Assembly (NCBI RefSeq): GCF_000876015.1
Contig: NZ_BBQM01000025.1
Span: 62,001-126,000, forward strand
Direction of reading: 5' to 3'
Length of the DNA: 64,000 nt
Origin: Cupriavidus basilensis
GTDB taxonomy: Bacteria > Pseudomonadota > Gammaproteobacteria > Burkholderiales > Burkholderiaceae
Part shown: piece by piece, positions 27,401 through 35,040 of the stretch
Layout: every line of letters starts with the position of its first letter
How positions within the stretch are numbered: position 1 is the stretch's first letter
Translations under genes and position numbers: made by a program
The notes under the pieces: generated by a model
What the model was told of the DNA's origin: nothing
Databases searched by the model: none
The model's input: only the letters and a program-made list of their open reading frames with translations

Positions 27401-27697
27401 TTCCTTGAAGATGACAGTGACCTGGCTAAACCCGTTGCGGGACATTGACCGTGTGCTTTCGACGCCGTTCAACCCCGCAATAGCGGTCTCGATCGGATAG
27501 GTCACGCGTTTCTCAACCTCGACGGGGCTCAGCGTTGGCACTACCGTGTTGATCTGCACCTGCTTGTTCGTGATATCGGGGGTCACATCGATCGGCAGCA
27601 GTTTGAGCTGCCAGGCACCGATCACGGCGATGACGATCGTCAGGAACAGGACAAGCCATCGGTAGCGAACCGATCCGCTGAGGATGCTGCCAATCAT
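24467..27697 (-). CDS. cnrA: CnrA/NccA nickel-cobalt RND efflux pump
   Basis: A 1076-residue heavy-metal RND inner-membrane pump, very close in length and motifs to CnrA/NccA. It has 12 membrane spans and two large periplasmic loops, with the proton-relay motif ALDFGLIIDGAVIVVEN in span 4. It moves Ni2+ and Co2+ across the envelope with CnrB and CnrC, using the proton gradient. It overlaps the cnrB gene by 4 bases. Whether the operon should be called cnr or ncc cannot be decided without alignment, so the symbol is provisional. Confidence 0.95.
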   Translation of the reverse strand: MIGSILSGSVRYRWLVLFLTIVIAVIGAWQLKLLPIDVTPDITNKQVQINTVVPTLSPVEVEKRVTYPIETAIAGLNGVESTRSMSRNGFSQVTVIFKESANLYFMRQQVSERLVQARPGLPVGAEPQMGPVSTGLGEVFHYSVEYQYPDGQGAPINDGEPGWQSDGNFLTERGERLEDRVSKLAYLRTVQDWIIRPQLRTTAGVADVDSLGGYVKQFVVEPDAAKMAAYGISYGDLAQALEDANLSVGANFIQRSGESYLVRADARIKSADEISRAVIAHRQNVPITVGQVASVKIGGELRSGAASRNGRETVIGSALMLVGANSRTVAQDVGDKLEKISKTLPPGVVIVPTLNRSQLVTATIETVAKNLAEGALLVVLILFLLLGNWRAAVIAALVIPLSMLVSAIGMNQLGISGNLMSLGALDFGLIIDGAVIVVENTLRRLAQRQHEEGRLLTLRERLNEVLLSSREMLRPTIYGQLVIFLVFLPCLTFQGVEGKMFSPMVLTLMLALASAFVLSLTFVPAMLAVLLCKEVSEKEVRVIVATKRWYRPWLERAVVRPIPFVGAGLLVLALAAVAFAFVGREFMPTLDEQNLNLSSVRIPSTSIDQSVAIDLPLERAVLSLPEVKTVYSKAGTASLAADPMPPNASDNYIILKPKNEWPDGVTTKEQVIERIREKTAPMVGNNYDVTQPIEMRFNELIGGVRSDVAVKIYGENLDDLAATGQRIAAVLRKTPGVSDVRVPLTSGFPTFDIVFDRAAIARYGLTVKEVADTVSAAMAGRPAGQIFDGDRRYDIVIRLPGNQRENLDVLGALPVMLPAVTDQAHASVPLRQLVEFRFTQGLNEVSRDNGKRRVYVEANVAGRDLGSFVDDAAARIARDVKLPPGMYIEWGGQFQNLQAATKRLAMIVPACFLLIAVALYMAIGSAMLTATVLTAVPLALAGGVFALMLRGIPFSISAAVGFIAVSGVAVLNGLVLISAIRKRLEDQATPDAAVIDGAMERVRPVLMTALVASLGFVPMAIATGTGAEVQKPLATVVIGGLITATVLTLFVLPAICGMVLRRQGVASAGRDELAEA

Positions 27698-28887
27698 TCG
27701 TCTTCCCCGCTCGACTTGTTCATCTCCGCCTTCACCAGGAAGGCATTGCGCGTTGCCACCTGCTCCCCGGCGCGCACACCGGAAAGAATCTGCGCCATGC
27801 CGCCACTACGCGTACCGACCAGAACGGGCTGCGCACGGAATCCATTTTCCGTGCGCACGAATAGCGCATCGGCGCCATCAATGTTCTGTACAGCATCGTC
27901 GGGAACGGACAACTCGCCATTGTTGCTTGCCTTGGCGCGCAAGCGAACCTGGACACCTTCGCCTACCACCAGGCGGTCCGAAGGCTGCTCCGGAATCACG
28001 ACGACCGTGGCCGCGCGTGCACTGCCCGACACGGTTGGCGTGACGGCCTGGATCTTTGCCGCCAATGGCGATCCGTTGGAAAGCAGGATCGCGGCTTGGC
28101 CACCCGGTGAAATACGGTCCAGATCCCCTGCAGTGACGGCGGCCTCGACCTGCACGGCGCCCAGACCAGCCACGCGGAACAGCTCGGTCTGCTGCGCAAC
28201 ATACGCGCCCAGCGTCACCGATTGGGCAGTAATCTTGCCGGCGATGGGGCTGACCACCGCGACCGCCCGGCCATCGCTTGTCAGGTGCGCAGCCTCGGCC
28301 ACCGTTGTGGCACGCTGCGCCTCGGCCTGCGCGACCTCCAGTGCCGCTTTGGCGGATTCCATTTCCTGGCGCGGCGTCACGCCTTGATGAAACAGACTGG
28401 CTTCACGCTCATAGGTCCGGCGGGAGAGATCCGCCTTAGCCTGTGCCACCCGGCGTTCCGAAGCCATCGCGGCAGCCTCCGGACTTTCGACGGTGGCCAG
28501 CACATCACCGGCGCGCACGCCCTCGCCAAGGCGACGTTGGACCCGCAGCACCGTGCCTGCCGCGCGGGACACAATCACAGCCTCGCCTCCCGGTACCGCC
28601 GCGACCCAGGCGGGCGCCAGAATCTCCGAGCCCACCGCCACACTGGCGACCGGCTCCACGACGATGTTTGCCGCCGCCAGATAGGGGATCGGAATCCGAA
28701 CCTCTCGCGGACTTGCCGGTTTGGCTGCCGCCGCTTCTGATGCGGCTTGCGCATCGGAAGCCTTGTCGGGACCGGGCCCATGCCCCGGCAGCAGCACGCG
28801 TGCGGCGCCGAACCCCATCAACGCTGCGACCGCAGCCACGCCTGCAATTACCGGCCAGTTTGCAGACTGACGCTTGTTCTTCATCAT
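27694..28887 (-). CDS. cnrB: CnrB/NccB membrane fusion protein
   Basis: A 397-residue periplasmic adaptor of the HME-RND complex. It has an N-terminal membrane anchor (WPVIAGVAAVAALMGFGAARVLL), lipoyl/barrel-sandwich halves around GTVLRVQRRLGEGVRAGDVLATVESPEA and VVSPIAGKITAQSVTLGAYV, an alpha-hairpin between them, and a C-terminal beta-barrel. It links the CnrA pump to the CnrC channel. Overlaps cnrA and cnrC by 4 bases each. Confidence 0.93.
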   Translation of the reverse strand: MMKNKRQSANWPVIAGVAAVAALMGFGAARVLLPGHGPGPDKASDAQAASEAAAAKPASPREVRIPIPYLAAANIVVEPVASVAVGSEILAPAWVAAVPGGEAVIVSRAAGTVLRVQRRLGEGVRAGDVLATVESPEAAAMASERRVAQAKADLSRRTYEREASLFHQGVTPRQEMESAKAALEVAQAEAQRATTVAEAAHLTSDGRAVAVVSPIAGKITAQSVTLGAYVAQQTELFRVAGLGAVQVEAAVTAGDLDRISPGGQAAILLSNGSPLAAKIQAVTPTVSGSARAATVVVIPEQPSDRLVVGEGVQVRLRAKASNNGELSVPDDAVQNIDGADALFVRTENGFRAQPVLVGTRSGGMAQILSGVRAGEQVATRNAFLVKAEMNKSSGEDE

Positions 28888-30140
28888 TTGGTGTCCTCGA
28901 ATGCCAGGCGACCGTCCGCCTGGGCAAGCGCCGCCAGTGCGCGCACGCGCGCCAGGCGCGCGTCAATTGTGAGTTGCCTTGCCTCCAGCAAGGCGCGCCG
29001 GACGGAAAGCAATTCCATCAGCGGTGTTTTGCCAGCGTCATAACCAATGCGGCCCATTCGATAGGCCTCCGCTGCCGCCCTTTCACCCTCCTCGGCCGCG
29101 GTGATCTGGCGATCCGTTGCGCTGACCTGCGAGATGGCGGATCGTCGCGCCGCTGCGGCTTCCAGTCGCACGTTGTCGAGCCTGGCCTGCGCGGCCGCAA
29201 CGCGTTCCACGGCTGCATTGATGCCATTGCGGTTTTGATCGAACAGGGGAATCGATGCCGTCACCCCGACGACATAGCCACTCGCATTCGTCCATCCATA
29301 GCGACGCACGCCGGCACTCACACCCACATCCGGAATCCAGCGCTTTCTTTCCACGCCGACCTGCGCATCCAGCGCATTGCGCTCGGCCTCTGCCGCAGCG
29401 ACGGTCGGGGCCTCCTGTCCAGGGAGTGCCGCGGTCGGCACGGTGCCTTGTGTCAATAGCAGGGAACTGGACACCGAGGTGTACGGTTCGGCAGCTCCAG
29501 TCATGGCCGACAGCCGCGCCAGCGCCTGCGTGGCGTCGTTGTCGGCGGCGGCCTGCGCCGCCTGAGCGGCCGCCACACTGGCCTGCGCTTGCGCGCTGCG
29601 CAGCGCTGCTTCCTTTCCGGCCTGCACAAGCGCGCGCGCAGCGGTGAACTCCTCGTTCGCACGTGCCAGGTTTTCGGTGGCCAGCGCCATCCGGCCGGCC
29701 ATGGCCTCCGCAGCCGCGTAGGCAACCGCCAATTCCGCCGCGTAAGCAACTTGGGCCAGGCGCTCACGCGCTTGCGCTGCGGCATAGTTGCGGTCCCCAG
29801 CTTCGATACGTGCGCCCCGCTTGCCACCAACCTCAAATGGCTGGGTAATCGAGTAGGTGTTCTGACGCTGGTTCGTGCCGTCGCTTGACGGTGCGCCGAG
29901 GTTTTCCAGGACCGTATCGATCCGTGGGTTAAGCCAGGCGCGTGCTTGATTGGCATCGGCATCGGCAGCGCGAACGGTGGCGGCCTGCGCCATCATCGCC
30001 GGGGCGCTTGCCATTGATTGCTGCAACAGGACGGTATAAGGCGGAGCTTCCGCCGCGGTCCCTCGCGGCGAAGCCAAGAGCCACAAGACGGCGCCGATGT
30101 AGCGCACTTTGGCCGGCGTGAACAAGGTTACCTGGGTCAT
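28884..30140 (-). CDS. cnrC: CnrC/NccC outer membrane channel
   Basis: A 418-residue TolC-like outer membrane factor with an N-terminal export signal (VLWLLASPRGTAAEAPPY) and two OEP repeats rich in Ala/Gln helices, for example EVGGKRGARIEAGDRNYAAAQARERLAQVAYAAELAVAYAAAEA. It is the exit duct of the CnrCBA efflux complex. First of the structural genes; the 73-base gap upstream to the sigma-factor gene is where the CnrH-dependent cnrC promoter is expected from the known cnr system. Confidence 0.92.
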   Translation of the reverse strand: MTQVTLFTPAKVRYIGAVLWLLASPRGTAAEAPPYTVLLQQSMASAPAMMAQAATVRAADADANQARAWLNPRIDTVLENLGAPSSDGTNQRQNTYSITQPFEVGGKRGARIEAGDRNYAAAQARERLAQVAYAAELAVAYAAAEAMAGRMALATENLARANEEFTAARALVQAGKEAALRSAQAQASVAAAQAAQAAADNDATQALARLSAMTGAAEPYTSVSSSLLLTQGTVPTAALPGQEAPTVAAAEAERNALDAQVGVERKRWIPDVGVSAGVRRYGWTNASGYVVGVTASIPLFDQNRNGINAAVERVAAAQARLDNVRLEAAAARRSAISQVSATDRQITAAEEGERAAAEAYRMGRIGYDAGKTPLMELLSVRRALLEARQLTIDARLARVRALAALAQADGRLAFEDTK

Positions 30141-30213
30141 CTGGATGAGTCGTAAGCTCTGCTACTTTTATCAATACGCGGCGCGACCGGAGATTCCCTC
30201 GCAAACCGGCGAA

Positions 30214-30789
30214 CTATTTTCCTGCGTCGCGCTCAAGCAGGGCCGAGAGCTTTATTCGGGCACGAGCGATGCGACTTTCCACTGCCTTTGGACTCAATCC
30301 AAGCACGGCGGCGGCCTCCGGTTGCGACATGCCCACGATGGAAGTCAGGACAATGGCTTCGCGCGACGCGGCGTCCAGCTTTCCCAGGATTTCCACAACG
30401 CGAGCAAGATCCCGACGCGCCGCTAGCCGACGTTCCGGCCCAGGCTCACCGTCCGACATTCCCCCAGTGGCTTCGATCGCGCCGATATCCTCGGCACCGA
30501 AGAGGAACTGCCTGACGCGCCGGAAACGATAGAGGTCGCGCATCTTGTTCAGCCCGATTCGAAACAGCCAGGTGCGGAACGGACGCTCGCTGTCGTAATC
30601 GTCCAAGGCGCGCCATGCCGCCAGGAATGTGTCCTGAACAACGTCATCGACATCCGTCTCGGGAATACCGAAGCTGCGGGCGGCCTGGGCCAGCGCCACG
30701 CCATGTCGTTCGACAAGCTCGCCAAAGGCACGCTGGTTGCCAGACGCGGCCTGTCCGACAAGGATGCCGTCGACATCTGCTGGACTCAC
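30214..30789 (-). CDS. cnrH: ECF sigma factor CnrH/NccH
   Basis: A 191-residue extracytoplasmic-function sigma factor, the same length as CnrH. Region 2 includes DVDDVVQDTFLAAWRALDDYDSERPFRTWLFRIGLNKMRD; region 4 includes REAIVLTSIVGMSQPEAAAVLGLSPKAVESRIARARIKL. In the cnr paradigm it is held by the membrane anti-sigma CnrY-CnrX complex and released when CnrX senses Ni or Co, then drives cnrY and cnrC promoters. Overlaps cnrX by 4 bases. Confidence 0.94.
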   Translation of the reverse strand: MSPADVDGILVGQAASGNQRAFGELVERHGVALAQAARSFGIPETDVDDVVQDTFLAAWRALDDYDSERPFRTWLFRIGLNKMRDLYRFRRVRQFLFGAEDIGAIEATGGMSDGEPGPERRLAARRDLARVVEILGKLDAASREAIVLTSIVGMSQPEAAAVLGLSPKAVESRIARARIKLSALLERDAGK

Positions 30790-31232
30790 TGGGACCCGCG
30801 GCGAAGCGCATCGACCAGAGCCCGGTCGTAGGCGGGCCGGTGCTCTGGCTTGAGTCCGGCCCGCATCTCAAAGACGTGGACAAGCGTCGCCCGCTGCAAA
30901 TCCCCAGCGGCACGCTCCACGTCCTGTGTGGCCGCTTCCACTTCAGGAGTCCAGCTCGGGTTCCTTGCAATGGCATCGGCTAGCTTGCCGTTGGCCGCAC
31001 GCAAGCGCGTCTCGATGTCGCGCCTGCGCTGTGCGAAAGCATCCTCCTTGAGCTGCAGAATCTCGCGTTCATTGGCGTCGAGCGGCACCGCCTCATGCAG
31101 GATTTCATGTAGGTCGGTGTGCCCGGCGTCGTGTCGGTGCGAGATATAGAGCCATGTCGCCGCAATGGCGACACCGAGAAGCGCTCCAATCAGCGTTGAG
31201 ACGGAAAGCCGTCGAGTGCGAGAATTCATCAC
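30786..31232 (-). CDS. cnrX: Metal sensor CnrX/NccX
   Basis: A 148-residue membrane-anchored periplasmic sensor, identical in length to CnrX. One N-terminal membrane span (VSTLIGALLGVAIAATWLYI) precedes a helical hairpin domain. The residues known to bind Co/Ni in CnrX are all present at the same numbers: His42, His46, Glu63, His119 and Met123. It signals periplasmic metal to CnrY and thus CnrH. Overlaps both neighbours by 4 bases. Confidence 0.94.
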   Translation of the reverse strand: MMNSRTRRLSVSTLIGALLGVAIAATWLYISHRHDAGHTDLHEILHEAVPLDANEREILQLKEDAFAQRRRDIETRLRAANGKLADAIARNPSWTPEVEAATQDVERAAGDLQRATLVHVFEMRAGLKPEHRPAYDRALVDALRRGSQ

Positions 31233-31516
31233 TTCCCGATCAGGAGGGCAAAGGGTGACGCAGCCGACGGTGTCGCGACCCAGGTGGGCCCCGGTTTGTC
31301 CAGCACGCGCAACCCGACCTGGTTTAGCGCGATAAATGCTATGAGCGCCGCGGTGGCGCTACAGCAAAGCGCACGCCAAACGTCGTGCCGCGCGACCAGC
31401 GCGGCTTGTGTCGGCTCCGCAGCAATGCGATCCTTGATGCCGCGAGCATCAAGTCCTTTAGATGCATTTAGCGTCACTTTTCGTGCATCACTCAACCAGT
31501 GGTCGAGGCCTGTCAT
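31229..31516 (-). CDS. cnrY: Anti-sigma factor CnrY/NccY
   Basis: A 95-residue single-span membrane anti-sigma factor. The cytoplasmic N-terminus (MTGLDHWLSDARKVTLNASKGLD) binds CnrH, the span is about ALCCSATAALIAFIALNQVGL, and the periplasmic tail ends PTWVATPSAASPFALLIGK, the conserved CnrY ending. Start 31516 gives the family length; an upstream in-frame start at 31540 would add eight residues. First gene of the cnrYXHCBA operon. Confidence 0.9.
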   Translation of the reverse strand: MTGLDHWLSDARKVTLNASKGLDARGIKDRIAAEPTQAALVARHDVWRALCCSATAALIAFIALNQVGLRVLDKPGPTWVATPSAASPFALLIGK

Positions 31517-31582
31517 CGCAAATCTCCGTTGTGATCCCACACCTCTTCCTACGGCTTTGCGAAGGCATACCCTCGGATAGAG

Positions 31583-31722
31583 CTAGAAAATCTCCCTCTC
31601 TTTTGTCTGCGCAATCAAGGGCAACCGTGCCAGAAGCATCCGCTTGATGTCTTGCGCTTCGTCGACCGGCCACTCTTCCGACAATACGGGCGGTTCGCCT
31701 TTGCCATCGATAGCATGCCAGG
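31583..31722 (-). other. Possible gene remnant downstream of MerR-type promoter
   Basis: One minus-strand frame directly after the promoter reads GKGEPPVLSEEWPVDEAQDI and continues KRMLLARLPLIAQTKEREIF to a TAG at 31585-31583. The composition looks protein-like but no ATG starts the frame (a TTG and an internal ATG are possible). It may be the tail of a gene whose front was deleted when the promoter was joined to the cnr operon. Family not recognised. Confidence 0.3.
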
Positions 31723-31753
31723 ACGATAAAACCTGTAGCCACTACAGGGTCAA
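31723..31753 (-). promoter_or_regulatory. MerR/CadR-type metal-responsive promoter
   Basis: Read on the minus strand: -35 TTGACC (31753-31748), a perfect dyad CCTGTAG-TGG-CTACAGG (31748-31732), and -10 TATCGT (31728-31723), with a 19-bp spacer. The long 19-bp spacer with the dyad between the two boxes is the hallmark of MerR-family activators, and the CCTGTAGTGGCTACAGG core closely resembles CadR/PbrR-type operators. It points toward cnrY, about 207 bases downstream. No MerR-family gene is present in the window, so the regulator would act in trans. Confidence 0.7.
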
Positions 31754-31848
31754 GGCCGACAATCGTGGAGGTGTAGCAATCGCGGGGGCAACCAAAGTGG
31801 TTCCTGTAAAGTACGGCTTTTTCCGGCCTCGCCGGGGATCGTTTTCTA

Positions 31849-32922
31849 ATGACCATTAACAATTCCGACGCGCTTAAGACGCCTTCCGTGCGCCTGACCA
31901 GCTTTTCACACGGCGGCGGTTGCGGCTGCAAGATTGCCCCCGGCGTACTCTCCGAAATTCTGCGCGGCAGCGCCGCGTTACCTGTACCCAAGGAATTGCT
32001 GGTTGGCATCGAGACCGCCGACGACGCGGCGGTGTACCAACTGAATGCGGATCAAGCGCTCATTGCCACCACGGATTTCTTCATGCCGATCGTCGATGAC
32101 CCATTCGACTTCGGCCGGATCGCCGCCACGAACGCGATCAGCGATGTCTATGCCATGGGCGGTCGTCCGATCATGGCGCTGGCGCTTGTCGCCATGCCGA
32201 TCAACCAATTACCGCTCGAAGTCATCGGCAAGGTTATTGAAGGCGGCCAGGCCATTTGCCGCGCCGCCGGTATCCCGATCGCCGGTGGTCATACCATCGA
32301 TTCGGTGGAGCCGATCTACGGGCTGGTGGCAATCGGGTTGGCGCACCCCTCCCGTATCCGACGCAATCGCGATGCACGTGCGGACGATGTCCTGATCCTC
32401 GGCAAGCCGCTGGGTGTCGGCGTCATGTCTGCGGCATTGAAGAAGGGCAACCTGGACCAGGATGGGTACGCACGGCTGATCGACACAACAACGCGCCTGA
32501 ACACGCCCGGCATCGCATTGGCGGAAATAGACGGGGTCCATGCGATGACCGATGTGACCGGGTTCGGCATTGCCGGTCACACGCTCGAGCTCGCCCGTGG
32601 GGCAGGATTGCGAGCAGTGCTGGACTGGTCCAACCTGCCGTTGCTACCTGGCGTGCAGACATTGGTAGAACAGGGCTGCATCACCGGCGCCTCCCGCCGC
32701 AATTGGGAGGGCTACGGCGCGGAAGTCGAATTGCCTTCGGACTTGCCCGGCATTGCCCAGGCGGTGCTCACCGACCCACAAACGAGCGGCGGGCTGCTCG
32801 TCAGTTGCGCGCCGACCGCGGTGGACAAGGTCTTGTCCGTCTTTCGCGAACACAGTTTTGCCGAAGCAGCCGTCGTGGGCCAGATGCGCGCCGGACCTAC
32901 GGGCCTGACGATAATCGTATGA
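31849..32922 (+). CDS. selD: Selenophosphate synthase SelD
   Basis: A 357-residue selenide, water dikinase that makes selenophosphate from selenide and ATP. The catalytic loop is GGGCGCK, with Cys25 and Lys28 at the positions equivalent to E. coli Cys17 and Lys20; a Cys rather than selenocysteine is used. Further family motifs are TTDFFMPIVDDPFDFGRIAATNAISDVYAMGG and DPQTSGGLL. It overlaps selU by 4 bases (ATGA), forming a two-gene operon inside the transposon. Confidence 0.95.
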   Translation: MTINNSDALKTPSVRLTSFSHGGGCGCKIAPGVLSEILRGSAALPVPKELLVGIETADDAAVYQLNADQALIATTDFFMPIVDDPFDFGRIAATNAISDVYAMGGRPIMALALVAMPINQLPLEVIGKVIEGGQAICRAAGIPIAGGHTIDSVEPIYGLVAIGLAHPSRIRRNRDARADDVLILGKPLGVGVMSAALKKGNLDQDGYARLIDTTTRLNTPGIALAEIDGVHAMTDVTGFGIAGHTLELARGAGLRAVLDWSNLPLLPGVQTLVEQGCITGASRRNWEGYGAEVELPSDLPGIAQAVLTDPQTSGGLLVSCAPTAVDKVLSVFREHSFAEAAVVGQMRAGPTGLTIIV

Positions 32923-33980
32923 AAGCCGTCGCACGGATTCCCGAACGCCGGACGTTCGATACATTGATCGATGCACGCTCGCCGGCGGAATTTGAGCTCG
33001 ACCATATCCCTGGTGCGATCAACTGCCCGGTACTCGACAATGAGGAGCGACACATTGTCGGCACGCTCTACAAGCAGGTGGGCGCATTCGAAGCCAGGCG
33101 CGTAGGCGGCGCCATGGTGGCAGCGAACTTGGCGCGGCATTTGCACACGCACTTCGCCGATCGTCCCGAGGGCTGGCGTCCTCTGGTGTATTGCTGGCGC
33201 GGAGGGTTGCGCAGCGGCTCCATGACGACCTGGCTGCGGATGGTGGGCTGGGACGCCCAGCAACTTGCCGGCGGCTACAAGGCCTGGCGCCGGCATGTCA
33301 TCGACACGATCGACTTGCAAGCGCCTACATTGCCGCTCGTCGTGATTTGCGGGGCCACCGGCAGCGGCAAGACACGTGTGCTGCAGGCACTCGCAGCGCT
33401 AGGCGAACAGGTACTGGACCTTGAGGCACTGGCACGTCATAAGGGTTCGCTTCTGGGGGCACTTCCCGATATCCGGCAGCCTTCACAGACCGGTTTCGAA
33501 ACCATGCTGGCTGACGCTCTTGAACGTGTCGACACGTCCCGTCCGCTCTACGTGGAAGGTGAAAGTCCGCGTATCGGGCAGATCAACCTCCCGGTGCCGT
33601 TGGTTACCCGTATGCGTGAGAGCTCTTGTTTGGAAATTGACGCGCCTCTACCGGCTCGCATTGCGTTCCTGCTAAAGGACTACGCCTATTTGGGCGAACG
33701 GCCCGACTGGCTTGCCGAACAAGTCGGACGACTCACCCCACTGCACGGAAAGGCGACCGTCGCCGTCTGGCACGATCTGATTCGCGCGGGCAAGCTGCCG
33801 GAACTATTCGCCCAACTGACTTCCCGCCACTATGACCCGTCCTACGCACGCTCGCAGGGCAGGCATTTTCACGCGTGGCCAGACAGGTTTGTCGTCGCAG
33901 CCAAGGGCCTTTCGCAGCCAGACATCGAAGCGCTCGCACGCGAAATTGTTGAACGCGTGAAGATGCGCCGCGCAAAATAG
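32919..33980 (+). CDS. selU: tRNA 2-selenouridine synthase
   Basis: A 353-residue SelU/MnmH (YbbB). The N-terminal rhodanese domain has the active cysteine in VYCWRGGLRSG (Cys92), and the C-terminal P-loop domain has CGATGSGKT (about 144-152). It replaces sulfur by selenium in 2-thiouridine at the wobble position of tRNAs, via a geranylated intermediate, using selenophosphate from SelD. ATG at 32919 overlaps the selD stop. It is full length and apparently intact. Confidence 0.94.
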   Translation: MKAVARIPERRTFDTLIDARSPAEFELDHIPGAINCPVLDNEERHIVGTLYKQVGAFEARRVGGAMVAANLARHLHTHFADRPEGWRPLVYCWRGGLRSGSMTTWLRMVGWDAQQLAGGYKAWRRHVIDTIDLQAPTLPLVVICGATGSGKTRVLQALAALGEQVLDLEALARHKGSLLGALPDIRQPSQTGFETMLADALERVDTSRPLYVEGESPRIGQINLPVPLVTRMRESSCLEIDAPLPARIAFLLKDYAYLGERPDWLAEQVGRLTPLHGKATVAVWHDLIRAGKLPELFAQLTSRHYDPSYARSQGRHFHAWPDRFVVAAKGLSQPDIEALAREIVERVKMRRAK

Positions 33981-34013
33981 AGCGGTAAGCAGGTCCTCTA
34001 GCTCGACGGGTTA

Positions 34014-34940
34014 TCAGCCCGTCAGTTCGATATCTGGCAATGCGGCCGCGCCTGTCTCGCGAATCAGCGATACAAATTCCGCAATGTAAGGACGGCTGTC
34101 GTCCGCCGGTAACGTTGCCGCCCAGATTTCCGACATCAGTCCGTCACGGGTCAGCGGTTTAGCCGTGACGTACTGCCGCTGCAGGTAGTTCTGTACGGCC
34201 CATCGCGGCAAGACAGCGATACCGCGTCGGGTGGCCACAAGCATCAGGATGGCGACCGTCAGTTCGGTGGTGCGGCGTGTCGGCGTAATCCCTGCAGGGC
34301 GCAGCAGTTGATGCACCACGTCCAGTGCATCTTCTTCCACAGGGTATGTAATCAGCGTCTCGTGCCTGAAATCCTCGGCCTCCAGGAATTCCTTGGCCGC
34401 CAGGGGATGATCGTTGGCCACCAGTCCCACCATCCGGTAGCGGAACAGCGGACGATAGTCGACGCCTGCCTCGGCATCGTTGCACGATACGATCGCCAGA
34501 TCCGCATCGCCACGATGCAGCAGTCCGACGGGGTCAGACTGATAGCCGGATACCAGGTCCACCTCGACTTCGGGCCAGCGTGCGCGAAAAGCGTCTACTG
34601 CCGGCATCAGCCAGTCAAAGCAGGTATGGCACTCAATGGCAATGCGCATCGTGCCGGTAGTGCCCTTGGCCAGCCGGACGAGATCGCGGGTCGTCTGGTG
34701 CAAGATTGGAATGACCTTGTCCGCGGTTTCCAGCAGTCGCCGTCCAGCGGGCGTGAAGGTCACCGGTGTGGACTTGCGCACAAACAGCGGCACGCCGTAA
34801 AAGTCCTCCAGATTCTTGATGTGATGCGATAACGCACCCTGCGTAAGCCGCAGCCATGTTGCCGCTTTCGACACACTGCCGCTGTCGCGCAGCGCAACCA
34901 GCGTCTGCAGGTGACGGATATCGATCGGGATGCGGTCCAT
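34014..34940 (-). CDS. LysR-family regulator, MetR-like
   Basis: A 308-residue LysR-type regulator with an N-terminal HTH (IDIRHLQTLVALRDSGSVSKAATWLRLTQGALSHHIKNLE) and a substrate-binding domain carrying IAIECHTCFDWLMPAV, a stretch typical of the MetR-like branch. It is divergent from the MFS gene at 35041, with a short AT-rich region holding an inverted repeat between them, so it very likely controls that transporter and perhaps the methyltransferase downstream. Confidence 0.87.
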   Translation of the reverse strand: MDRIPIDIRHLQTLVALRDSGSVSKAATWLRLTQGALSHHIKNLEDFYGVPLFVRKSTPVTFTPAGRRLLETADKVIPILHQTTRDLVRLAKGTTGTMRIAIECHTCFDWLMPAVDAFRARWPEVEVDLVSGYQSDPVGLLHRGDADLAIVSCNDAEAGVDYRPLFRYRMVGLVANDHPLAAKEFLEAEDFRHETLITYPVEEDALDVVHQLLRPAGITPTRRTTELTVAILMLVATRRGIAVLPRWAVQNYLQRQYVTAKPLTRDGLMSEIWAATLPADDSRPYIAEFVSLIRETGAAALPDIELTG

Positions 34941-34967
34941 TAGAAAATTTGAGATTCCCTCGTAAAT

Positions 34968-34983
34968 TTATTCGTTTGAATAA
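34968..34983. promoter_or_regulatory. Inverted repeat between LysR and MFS genes
   Basis: TTATTC-GTTT-GAATAA, arms of 6 bp with a 4-base loop, in the AT-rich interval between divergent genes. It fits the T-N11-A style dyad bound by LysR regulators. A similar element lies upstream of the MFS fragment at 57286. Confidence 0.5.
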
Positions 34984-35040
34984 TAAACGTATGCTCTGCA
35001 TACTGCCAGCCTCAGCATTCCGATCCGGATTTTCTGCTCT

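Noticed and set aside
31644..31859. Short plus-strand frame upstream of selD
   Set aside because: It overlaps the MerR-type promoter on the other strand, has no ribosome site and no similarity to known proteins.
34005..34023. Hairpin GACGGG / CCCGTC between selU and the LysR gene
   Set aside because: It overlaps the LysR stop codon and has no T-run on either strand, so it is not supported as a terminator.
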